From: DASRZM01 sp035686365
GTDB taxonomy: Bacteria > Pseudomonadota > Gammaproteobacteria > Xanthomonadales > Xanthomonadaceae
Direction of reading: 5' to 3'
Assembly: GCA_035686365.1 (NCBI GenBank)
Contig: DASRZM010000085.1
Location: forward strand, 1-36,621
DNA: 36,621 bases
The translations under genes were made by a program, and so were the position numbers. Within the stretch, counting starts at the first letter, position 1; the number at the start of each line of letters is the position of its first letter. Below, in pieces: positions 27,531-34,642 of the stretch. The notes under the pieces are model-generated. The model did not search any database. It was not told where the DNA came from and worked only from the letters and a program-made list of their open reading frames with translations.

Positions 27531-29354
27531 ATGCGGGAGCCCGTTGCATCCACGCCGCGCATCAGTGCCGCCGGCCTGCGTCGCGCACTGATCGCCGGTG
27601 CCAACCGGGTCATCGCTCGGCGCGAGCATCTGAACCGGATCAACGTCTTCCCGGTGCCCGACGGCGACACTGGAAGCAACCTGGCGTTCACGTTGCGCAC
27701 GGTGCTGGCCGAGGCCCTGGCGCGGCCCTCGCGCGATGTCTCCGAGCTGTTGGGTCGGGTCGGGTCGGCGGCCGTGGACGGCGCGCGCGGCAATTCCGGT
27801 GCGATCTTCGCGCAGTTCCTGTGCGGCGTGGGCGAACTGGTGGCGGTCCATGGCGTGGTGATGCCGGGTGCGCTGGCGGGCGCGGTCCGGGTCGGTGCGG
27901 ACCAGGCTCGCGGCGCCCTGGCGCAGCCGCGCGAGGGCACGATCCTGTCGGTCATCGACGCCTTCGCCGATGCGCTGCAGACCCCGGCCGCGGACCTGCG
28001 CAGCTGGTTCGAGCAGGCCCTGGCCCGCGCCCGCGTCGCGCTCGCGCACACGCCGACTCAACTCGAGGTCCTGCGCGAAGCCGGGGTCGTCGACGCCGGC
28101 GGGCAGGGCTTCGTGGACCTGCTCGAGGGCATCGGCGAGTTCATCGCCACCGGCCGGGTGCCGCGCGCGACGCCGGCCGGCGACGACGACCTGTCCACAC
28201 CCCTGGCCGGGCTGCACATGGACGTGGACCCGCGGCATCGTTGGTGCACCGAGTGCGTCATCGAAGGCGACGGCGTGGATCGCGAGGCGATCCACGGGGC
28301 GCTGGCGGAGATGGGAGCCTCCTCGGTGGTGCTGGCCGGCGGCCGCGACCGGGTGCGGGTGCATGCGCACGTGGGTGACCCTGCGACCATGTTCGACGCG
28401 CTCGCCGGGCTCGGTGCGATCGCCGCGCGCAAGGCCGACGACATGATGGCCCAGCAGCGCGCCACCGGGTCGCGCGAGGTCGTCGGTGTGGTCACCGACA
28501 GCGGCGCCGACCTTCCCGAGGGATTGATCGCCGCCAACGCGATCAACGTGGTGCCGGTGCGCGTGAACTTCGGCGCAGAGGACTTCCTGGACAAGGTCAC
28601 GCTCTCTCCGGCCGCGTTCTACCGGCGAATGCGCGAAGGCGGCGAGCTGCCGCTGACCTCGCAGCCGCCACCGGGCGATTTCCGGCGCATGTTCGAGTTC
28701 CTCGGCAGCCATCACCCGGCGGTGGTGTACGTGGGGCTCTCGCGCGCGGTGTCCGGGACGCTGCAGTCGGCCGAGACCGCCGCCCAGCGCAGCGGCGAGG
28801 CCGACATCCGGGTGCTGGATTCGGGCCATGCGTCCTGCGGCCAGGGCCTGATCGCGCTGGCGGTCGCCGAAGCCGCGCGCGCCGGGGCCAGCGCGGGCGC
28901 ACTGGTCGCGCTGGTCGCGCGCCTGCGTGCACGCACCTGGACCTGGGCCGCCGCGCGCGACATCTCGCATGCCGTGCGCGGCGGCCGGATCCCGCGCTGG
29001 GCGGCGCCGTTCGCGCGCTGGCTGGCGGTGACGCCGCTGGCACGCATCCGCGCCGATGGCCGGCTCGGGATCTGCGGGGCCCTGCCCGGACGTGGCGACG
29101 TCCCGCGCCGGTTCGCCGCCTACCTCGTCCGCCGCTTGCCGCGGGGTCACCGCTGGCGCGTCCTGGTCGGGCACTGCGACTGCGCCGCCGACGGCGAAGC
29201 GCTGCGTCGCGCGCTGGTACAGCGGCTGCAGTGCGAGGACAGCTGGCTGGTCGAGGCCGGCCCGGCGGTCGGCGCCCATGCCGGCCCCGGTACGCTGGTG
29301 GTCTCGGTGCAGCAGCGCGACGGATCGGGAGCAACTGCTAACCTGCGGGGATGA
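27531..29354 (+). CDS. Fused fatty acid kinase: FakA-like (DhaL + middle domain) and FakB-like (DegV) in one chain
   Basis: 607 aa. Residues about 10-205 are a DhaL/DAK2 nucleotide domain: PVPDGDTGSN (41-50; Asp44 and Asp46 for Mg-nucleotide), GARGNSGAIF, DAGGQGFVDL. Residues 230-312 match the FakA middle domain (RWCTECVIEG with C239, VRVHAHVGDP with H278/H280). Residues 317-595 are a DegV/FakB lipid-binding domain: VTDSGADLP, TSQPPPGDF, LSRAVSGTLQSA, HAGPG. In Staphylococcus FakA phosphorylates a fatty acid held by separate FakB; here both are one protein. The product acyl-phosphate is the substrate of PlsY, encoded next with a 4-nt ATGA overlap. Start ATG lacks a Shine-Dalgarno. Function by homology and context; not shown for this lineage. 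Confidence 0.88.
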   Translation: MREPVASTPRISAAGLRRALIAGANRVIARREHLNRINVFPVPDGDTGSNLAFTLRTVLAEALARPSRDVSELLGRVGSAAVDGARGNSGAIFAQFLCGVGELVAVHGVVMPGALAGAVRVGADQARGALAQPREGTILSVIDAFADALQTPAADLRSWFEQALARARVALAHTPTQLEVLREAGVVDAGGQGFVDLLEGIGEFIATGRVPRATPAGDDDLSTPLAGLHMDVDPRHRWCTECVIEGDGVDREAIHGALAEMGASSVVLAGGRDRVRVHAHVGDPATMFDALAGLGAIAARKADDMMAQQRATGSREVVGVVTDSGADLPEGLIAANAINVVPVRVNFGAEDFLDKVTLSPAAFYRRMREGGELPLTSQPPPGDFRRMFEFLGSHHPAVVYVGLSRAVSGTLQSAETAAQRSGEADIRVLDSGHASCGQGLIALAVAEAARAGASAGALVALVARLRARTWTWAAARDISHAVRGGRIPRWAAPFARWLAVTPLARIRADGRLGICGALPGRGDVPRRFAAYLVRRLPRGHRWRVLVGHCDCAADGEALRRALVQRLQCEDSWLVEAGPAVGAHAGPGTLVVSVQQRDGSGATANLRG

Positions 29355-29983
29355 CCTGGGCCGCCCTCGCCGTGCTGTCGGCCTACCTGATCGGATCGCT
29401 CTCCGGCAGCCTGCTGCTGGGTCGCCTGATCGGGGTGGACATCCGTACCCGGGGCAGCGGCAATGCCGGCGGCACCAATGCGCTGCGCACGGTCGGTTGG
29501 CGTTTTGCGCTGGCCGTGGTGGCGATCGACGTGGGCAAGGGCGCGCTGGCCGCGGGCCTGCCGTGGCTGCTGCCGGAGGCCGCGGGCATCGAAACTCTGG
29601 AATTGGGCTATGCCTGCGCATTGGCCGCGGCGATCGGACACACCTGGCCCCTGTTCCACGGGTTCCGCGGCGGCAAGGGCGCGGGCACGCTGGCCGGTGC
29701 GCTGCTGGTGGTCTGGCCGGTCGTGGTGCCGGCGTTGCTGGCGGTGTGGCTGATCACACTCGCGGCCAGCGGCTACGTCGGACTGGCCACGGTGGCCGCC
29801 GCAGTGGCCTTGCCACTGGCCGCGTGGCTGCTGCCGGGGGCCGATGCCGCGCGCGCAGGGTTCGCCGGGGGCGCGGCGGTCCTCCTGGTGTTCACGCACC
29901 GGCACAACCTGGTGCGGCTGGTGCGCGGAACCGAGTACCGGTTCGAGCGTGCGCGGCTGCTGAGGTGGCGCGGCCGTGAGTGA
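29351..29983 (+). CDS. plsY: PlsY, acyl-phosphate:glycerol-3-phosphate acyltransferase
   Basis: 210-aa membrane protein with about five to seven helices. Catalyses the first acylation of glycerol-3-phosphate in phospholipid synthesis, using acyl-phosphate. The three family motifs are seen: GSGNAGGTNALRTVG (family GSxNxGATN, here Gly for Ala), GHTWPLFHGFRGGKGAGT, and HRHNLVRLVRGTE. It overlaps the fatty acid kinase gene before it by 4 nt and the biotin ligase gene after it by 8 nt. No plsX is in the window, so the kinase would be the local source of acyl-phosphate. Confidence 0.95.
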   Translation: MTWAALAVLSAYLIGSLSGSLLLGRLIGVDIRTRGSGNAGGTNALRTVGWRFALAVVAIDVGKGALAAGLPWLLPEAAGIETLELGYACALAAAIGHTWPLFHGFRGGKGAGTLAGALLVVWPVVVPALLAVWLITLAASGYVGLATVAAAVALPLAAWLLPGADAARAGFAGGAAVLLVFTHRHNLVRLVRGTEYRFERARLLRWRGRE

Positions 29984-30773
29984 GCAGCCGGCCGAGGCCG
30001 CCGCGCTGGCTGCCGCGCTGGGACCACTGGCGCAGCGCATCGGGTCGATCACGTATCTGCACACGGTGGATTCGACCAACGCCGAACTGCTGCGGCGCGG
30101 CGTCACCGGCGATCGCGCGCAGGTGCTGATCGCCGACGCCCAAAGCGCCGGTCGCGGACGGCTGGGACGGTCCTGGATCTCGCCGCCGGGCGCCAGCCTG
30201 TACCTGTCGCTGGCGCGGCGCCTGCGCATCGACGCCCGCCAGGCGCCGGCGCTGACGCTGGTGGCCGGCGTGGCCTGCGCCGAGGCACTTAGTGCGCTGG
30301 GGGTCGACCGGATCGGCCTGAAGTGGCCCAACGACCTGGTGATCGAGGCACGCAAGCTCGGCGGCATCCTGGTCGAGTCGGCCACCGGCGGGGACGGTCT
30401 TGCCGTGGTGATCGGGATCGGCATCAACCTCGCGCTGCCGGGCGAGGCCGCGGCGGCGATCGACCAGCCCTGGACCGATCTGGCGCGCGTGCTCGGCCCG
30501 GCCGGCCCGGGGCGCGCGGCGGTCGCGGCCGCCGTGTTGTCGCTGCTGCTGCCGGCGCTGGACGAATTCGAGCGCACGGGCTTTTCGTCGTTCGCCTCGC
30601 GTTACGCGGCGCTGGATGCCTTGCGTGGCCGCCCGGTGCGCCTGGAGGACGGCCGCGGCGGTCACACCGGTCTCGCTCTGGGACTGGCCGAAAACGGGGC
30701 CCTGCGCGTGCGCCACGAAGACGGCGAGCGCCGCTACCTCAGCGGCGAAGTCCGGGTGCGGGCGTCCTCCTGA
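29976..30773 (+). CDS. birA: Biotin-[acetyl-CoA carboxylase] ligase, without DNA-binding domain
   Basis: 265 aa. Attaches biotin to the biotin carboxyl carrier protein through biotinyl-AMP. GRGRLGRSWISPPGAS (59-74), KWPNDL (116-121) and K127 form the biotin/ATP site. The usual N-terminal winged helix of BirA is missing, so this is a monofunctional ligase and not the bio repressor. Small C-terminal SH3-like domain (about 220-265). GTG start overlaps the plsY stop; its own stop TGA shares an A with the coaX ATG, so the block is translationally coupled. Confidence 0.93.
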   Translation: MSEQPAEAAALAAALGPLAQRIGSITYLHTVDSTNAELLRRGVTGDRAQVLIADAQSAGRGRLGRSWISPPGASLYLSLARRLRIDARQAPALTLVAGVACAEALSALGVDRIGLKWPNDLVIEARKLGGILVESATGGDGLAVVIGIGINLALPGEAAAAIDQPWTDLARVLGPAGPGRAAVAAAVLSLLLPALDEFERTGFSSFASRYAALDALRGRPVRLEDGRGGHTGLALGLAENGALRVRHEDGERRYLSGEVRVRASS

Positions 30774-31501
30774 TGCTGCTGATCGACCTGGGCACTACCC
30801 GGCTCAAGTGGGCGCTCGCCGCCCAAGGGCAGCTGCGCGAGCACGGCGCGCTCGCCCACGGCCAGGAGGATTTCGGCATGCGCTGGGACAGCGTGCTGGC
30901 GCAGTGGCAGCCGCGCCGGGCGCTGCTGGCCAGCGTGGCGCCACCGCGGCGATGCGGGCAGGTCGCGGCGGCGCTGGCGAGGGCCGGCTGCCAGGTCGAG
31001 CGCGTCGGCGTGCAGCCGCAGCGGCCCGGGCTGCGCATCGCCTACGCCGACCCGGCGCAGTTCGGGGTCGACCGCTGGCTGGGCCTGATCGGCGCGCTGG
31101 CGCAGGCCCCGCCGCCGCTGCTGCTGGTTTCGTGCGGCACGGCCGTCACCGTGGACCTGGTCGATGCCCGGGGCGTGCATCGTGGCGGCTGGATCGCGCC
31201 GTCCCCAACCCGGATGGCGCAGGCCGTTCGCACGCGCGCGCGCCATCTGCCGGCGCCCGATTTCGCCGGCGAGGGCTTCGCCTCGGACTCGGCCGCCGCG
31301 CTCGGGCGCGGCTGCGAGGCGGCTGCGGCCGGGTTGGTCGAGCGCGCATGGCGGCAGGCACAGGCGCTGTCCGACGCCACGCCGCGGCTGGTCCTGACCG
31401 GCGGCGACGCCGCGGCGCTGGCACGGCACTTGCCGATGCCGGCCACGATCGAACCTTCGCTGGTGCTGCAGGGGCTGGCCGTACTGTCGGTCCCGTCATG
31501 A
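30773..31501 (+). CDS. coaX: Type III pantothenate kinase (CoaX)
   Basis: 242 aa. First step of CoA synthesis. The phosphate-binding start MLLIDLGTTRLKWAL corresponds to family DxGNTxxK with Thr in place of Asn; FGVDRWLGLIGA and SCGTAVTVDLVD complete the site, the former with Val for the usual Ala. Size is normal. The ATG overlaps the biotin ligase stop (TGATG). Neighbouring biotin ligase and SPOR genes are the common Xanthomonadales order. Confidence 0.92.
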   Translation: MLLIDLGTTRLKWALAAQGQLREHGALAHGQEDFGMRWDSVLAQWQPRRALLASVAPPRRCGQVAAALARAGCQVERVGVQPQRPGLRIAYADPAQFGVDRWLGLIGALAQAPPPLLLVSCGTAVTVDLVDARGVHRGGWIAPSPTRMAQAVRTRARHLPAPDFAGEGFASDSAAALGRGCEAAAAGLVERAWRQAQALSDATPRLVLTGGDAAALARHLPMPATIEPSLVLQGLAVLSVPS

Positions 31502-31562
31502 GGATGCGAAGCACGCATGTGGCCACGCTAGTATTGGCGCGCTCCCGGACCCGCACCGAGCA

Positions 31563-32210
31563 ATGATTCCCCGCATCCTGGTCGCCCTGCTGGTGGCAAT
31601 GAACCTGGCCGTGGCGATCTGGTGGATCGTCCGCGAGCCGGTACCGCCCGCGACCGTGCCTGCCACCGAACCGGGCATCCCGGCGCTGCGCCTGCTCGGC
31701 GAGCTGGAGCCGGAGCTGCCGGCCGAGCTCTCGGCCGCGCCGGTGGCCGACGACGCCGTTGAAAGCTGCCTGGAGATCGGTCCGTTCCGGACCCGCGCGG
31801 ACCTGCGCCGCGCCTTCAATGCGCTGATGCCGGCGGTCGAGCGCATCCAATACCGGGAAACGCGCGCCCGCAGCGAGCGCGGCTTCTGGGTGCTGATCCC
31901 GGCCTTCGAGGACCGCGAACGCGCGCTGGTGACCGCGCGCGAGCTTTCGGCGCGCGGGATCGCGGACTACTACGTGGTCACCGCGGGCGAGAACGAGAAC
32001 ACGATCTCGCTGGGTCTGTTCCGGGAACAGGCCAATGCGCAGGAGCGGCGCGATGCCGTGGTCGCCCTGGGCTTCCCGGCCGAGATCCGGGACCGGACCG
32101 AGGAGGTGCCCCACTACTGGATCGCGATGGCGGCCGCGCCCGGGTTCGACTGGCGCGCGCGCCTGGGCGGCTACGCCGGGGTCGAGGCGCAGCCGATCCA
32201 GTGCCAGTGA
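31563..32210 (+). CDS. SPOR-domain-type membrane protein
   Basis: 215 aa. One N-terminal membrane helix (about 4-23, ILVALLVAMNLAVAIWWIV), a Pro/Glu linker (24-65), then a domain of SPOR type at about 68-175: CLEIGPFRTRADLRRAF, YYVVTAGENENTISLGLF and AQERRDAVVALGFPAEI are repeat-like halves. SPOR domains bind denuded glycan strands at septal peptidoglycan. The assignment rests on pattern and on the coaX neighbourhood, and is weaker than for the enzymes here. Start ATG has no strong Shine-Dalgarno. Confidence 0.7.
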   Translation: MIPRILVALLVAMNLAVAIWWIVREPVPPATVPATEPGIPALRLLGELEPELPAELSAAPVADDAVESCLEIGPFRTRADLRRAFNALMPAVERIQYRETRARSERGFWVLIPAFEDRERALVTARELSARGIADYYVVTAGENENTISLGLFREQANAQERRDAVVALGFPAEIRDRTEEVPHYWIAMAAAPGFDWRARLGGYAGVEAQPIQCQ

Positions 32211-32231
32211 AGGCACGCCGGCCACGGCTGC

Positions 32232-32237
32232 TAGAAT
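32232..32237 (+). promoter_or_regulatory. -10 element of tRNA-Thr
   Basis: TAGAAT ending 10 nt before the first base of the tRNA, at the expected distance from a transcript start near 32244-32248. No clear -35. Confidence 0.45.
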
Positions 32238-32247
32238 CTGCGGTCGC

Positions 32248-32323
32248 GCTGGCATAGCTCAGTTGGTAGAGCAACCGCCTTGTAAGCGGTAGGTCGTCAG
32301 TTCGAGTCTGACTGCCAGCACCA
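32248..32323 (+). tRNA. tRNA-Thr (anticodon TGT)
   Basis: 76 nt with encoded CCA. Acceptor stem GCTGGCA / TGCCAGC, D-arm AGCTCAGTTGGTAGAGC, anticodon stem ACCGC / GCGGT with loop CTTGTAA (anticodon TGT, reads ACA and probably other ACN codons), T-arm GTCAG-TTCGAGT-CTGAC. All stems pair. The next gene begins 16 nt after the CCA, so it may be released from a shared transcript. Confidence 0.97.
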
Positions 32324-32338
32324 GGCCGCTTTGCCGTC

Positions 32339-32683
32339 GTGTCCGAAGAACTGCTTCGCATCCATGCCGAGTACCAGCGGTCGCTGCGCGCAAAGCACGC
32401 GCGGTTGCTGGCGCTGTGGGACGCGCTGCGCACCGGCCGCGGCGACGACGGCACGGTGGTGCAGCTGCGCACGCTGCTGCACCATCTGAGCGGATCGGCC
32501 GGCGCCTACGGTTACGAGGTCCTCGGCGAGAACGCCGCCCGGCTGGAGCGCACGCTGGCGGACTGGATCCGGGACGGTTCCGGCCGCCGTTGCGAGGCCG
32601 CTGCGCTGTGCCGTCGCTGCATCGGCGACTACGAGGAAACCGAGCGGGCGCTTGCCGCCGCCATCGACGCAGCCGGCCGCTGA
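32339..32683 (+). CDS. Stand-alone HPt (histidine phosphotransfer) domain protein
   Basis: 114 aa, all helical. The HPt motif LHHLSGSAGAYGYEVLGE (47-64) keeps the phospho-accepting His (H48) and the small residues after it. No other domain. Would pass phosphate between receivers of a hybrid kinase and a response regulator; the partner is not adjacent. The hybrid kinase at 12967-15381 has its own HPt. GTG start at 32339, 15 nt after the tRNA-Thr CCA, with no Shine-Dalgarno. Upstream there is only the tRNA, so processing would give a very short leader. Confidence 0.85.
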   Translation: MSEELLRIHAEYQRSLRAKHARLLALWDALRTGRGDDGTVVQLRTLLHHLSGSAGAYGYEVLGENAARLERTLADWIRDGSGRRCEAAALCRRCIGDYEETERALAAAIDAAGR

Positions 32684-32725
32684 GATGCGCCCGGACCACA
32701 TCCACGCCAGCCAGGAGATTGGGCG

Positions 32726-33646
32726 ATGAGCACAGCAATCCGCGTCAGCCTGATCGGCGCACCCACCGACATCGGCGCCGGCCATCGGGGCGCGTCGATG
32801 GGTCCGGAGGCGCTGCGCGTGGCGGGGCTGGAGCCCGCGCTGGCCGCCCGCGGTCTGGATGTGGCGGACCGCGGCAACCTCAACGGTCCGGGCAATCCGT
32901 GGCAGAGCCCGCAGGAGGGCTACCGACACCTGGACCAGGTGGTGAGCTGGAACGAGCGCGTGCGCGATGCGGTGGCGCGCGAACTCGTGCACGAGCGTGT
33001 GCCGATCCTGCTCGGCGGCGACCATTGCCTGGCGATCGGCTCCATCGGCGCGGTGGCGCAGCACTGCCGGCAGCATGGCAGGACCCTGCGCGTGCTCTGG
33101 CTCGATGCCCACTCCGACTTCAACACGGCGCAGATCACGCCCTCGGGCAACATCCACGGCATGCCCGTGGCCTGCCTGTGCGGCCATGGCCCTGAACGGC
33201 TGACCACGCTGGGCGGCCATACGCCGACGATCGACCCCGCCTGCATCCGCCAGATCGGGATCCGCTCGGTGGACCCGGGCGAGAAGCGGCTGGTGCACGA
33301 GGCCGGCCTGGAAATCTACGACATGCGCTACATCGACGAGGTCGGCCTGCAGCGCGCCATGTCCGAGGCGCTCGAAGGCGTGGACGCCGATACCCACCTG
33401 CACGTGAGCTTCGACATCGACTTCCTGGACCCGGAGATCGCCCCCGGGGTCGGCACCACCGTACCCGGCGGCCCGAACTACCGCGAAGCGCAGCTGTGCA
33501 TGGAAATGATCGCCGACACCGGGCGGCTGGGCTCGCTGGACATCGTCGAGCTGAACCCGGCGTTCGACGACCACAACCGCACCGCGGTGCTTGTCGTGGA
33601 CCTGGTGGAGAGCCTGTTCGGCAAGTCCACGTTGATGCGGCGGTAG
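32726..33646 (+). CDS. rocF: Arginase
   Basis: 306 aa, normal length. Hydrolyses arginine to ornithine and urea. Binuclear Mn site complete: H100 in GGDH, D127/H129/D131 in LDAHSDFNT, D230/D232 in SFDIDFLDP. Also E277 in ELNP and GTTVPGGPNYRE, which favours arginase over agmatinase or formiminoglutamase. AGGAG about 9 nt before the ATG. A strong hairpin follows the stop. No urease or ornithine genes are in the window. Confidence 0.93.
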   Translation: MSTAIRVSLIGAPTDIGAGHRGASMGPEALRVAGLEPALAARGLDVADRGNLNGPGNPWQSPQEGYRHLDQVVSWNERVRDAVARELVHERVPILLGGDHCLAIGSIGAVAQHCRQHGRTLRVLWLDAHSDFNTAQITPSGNIHGMPVACLCGHGPERLTTLGGHTPTIDPACIRQIGIRSVDPGEKRLVHEAGLEIYDMRYIDEVGLQRAMSEALEGVDADTHLHVSFDIDFLDPEIAPGVGTTVPGGPNYREAQLCMEMIADTGRLGSLDIVELNPAFDDHNRTAVLVVDLVESLFGKSTLMRR

Positions 33647-33661
33647 GGCGGGTGAGCCGGC

Positions 33662-33694
33662 CCCCTCCCTTTCGCCGCAGGCGAAGGGGAGGGG
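33662..33694. terminator. Hairpin between convergent genes after arginase, possible bidirectional terminator
   Basis: CCCCTCCCTTTCGCC (33662-33676), 3-nt loop, GGCGAAGGGGAGGGG (33680-33694): a 15-bp stem with one mismatch/G-U pair. Located between the stops of arginase (plus) and the secreted protein (minus). No T-tract on either side, so intrinsic termination is plausible but not certain. Confidence 0.5.
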
Positions 33695-33707
33695 ACAATG
33701 GGGTCCT

Positions 33708-34496
33708 TCAACGCGGATCGGGGACGAATCCGGCCGGGAACGGCTGCGGTTCGCGTCGCGGCCAGCGCTGCCACGGGCGCGGGATCACCCCCATCGCCAC
33801 CAGGTTGGCGTGGCTGTCGTAGCGGATCGCCACGACTTCGGCCGGGGCGCGGGTGGCGCGTTCGAATGCGGTGCGCCGCGCCGGCGACCACTCGCGCTGA
33901 CCGTGGCCCGTACCCAGCGGTTCTCCAGCCTGCGCGCGCTCGTGCGACTTGGCATCGGCAGTGCCGGTCGCCGGTGCCGCTGCGTCGGCCTCGGCCTCGG
34001 CCCGGTTGCGCCGCGACTGGCCGATGTGCGGCACCGGCTGCGGCAACGGGCGCACGCGCTCCTGGAACACCGCCACGCCGATCACCCCGACCTCGTCCGG
34101 GCGGCCGGTGCGCGCGGCATAGCTGCCGCTGAGCGCGGTGAACTCGAAAGCCGCGATTTCGGCCAGGCTCTTGCGCCAGCCGTCGATCTCGATGCTCTGC
34201 CAGGGATCGAGCACGTAGCCGGTCTGATCCGCACGGGCGGTTTCGCCGCTGACCGCGTTGACGCCATCCACCGACAGCACGGCGAGCACGCGGCCGCCGC
34301 TGCGGTTGCTCAGGCGCAGCGCATAGCGGTGTCCGGGCACCCCGGCGACGAACGGGCGGCCGCCGTGCCACCAGGGGTCGAGCGTCTGGCCGGTCTCGCG
34401 GTCCACGACAGCGACCTCGACCAGGCGGCCGGGGCGGTGGCCGGCGACCGCCGGGGCCATGGCCAGGGTCAGCAGCAGAGCGATCAGGGTGCGCAT
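33708..34496 (-). CDS. Secreted protein of unknown function
   Basis: 262 aa. Clear signal peptide (MRTLIALLLTLAMAPAVAG). The mature part begins with a conserved-looking beta-rich domain (about 24-150: VVDRETGQTLDPWWHGGRPF, ALRLSNRSGGRVLAVLSVDGV, YVLDPWQSIEIDGWRKS, YAARTGRPDEVGVIGVAVF). A charged Ala/Glu-rich linker follows (150-205), then a short C-terminal part ending FPAGFVPDPR. The central region resembles proteins of unknown function I recall from Xanthomonadales; no catalytic motif is seen. Alone between arginase (convergent) and trpS (divergent). Confidence 0.7.
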   Translation of the reverse strand: MRTLIALLLTLAMAPAVAGHRPGRLVEVAVVDRETGQTLDPWWHGGRPFVAGVPGHRYALRLSNRSGGRVLAVLSVDGVNAVSGETARADQTGYVLDPWQSIEIDGWRKSLAEIAAFEFTALSGSYAARTGRPDEVGVIGVAVFQERVRPLPQPVPHIGQSRRNRAEAEADAAAPATGTADAKSHERAQAGEPLGTGHGQREWSPARRTAFERATRAPAEVVAIRYDSHANLVAMGVIPRPWQRWPRREPQPFPAGFVPDPR

Positions 34497-34642
34497 GGCG
34501 GGGTCCTGGGAGTGGGCTCGCGGATCTGCAACGCACGGCCGTGCCCGGTGGGGTCACCGCGGCGCAAGCGTGGCGCCGGGCCGGGCGGCCACGCGCTCGC
34601 GCATCGCTTAAACTTGCGGGCCGTTCGCAGCCCCCAGCCCCC

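Noticed and set aside
27372..29621. A 749-aa open reading frame on the minus strand
   Set aside because: Antisense shadow of the fatty acid kinase fusion and plsY; His/Arg/Gln-rich with no domain.
34497..34642. A trp attenuator or T-box before trpS
   Set aside because: No leader peptide with Trp codons, no terminator/antiterminator pair and no T-box signature in 146 bp.
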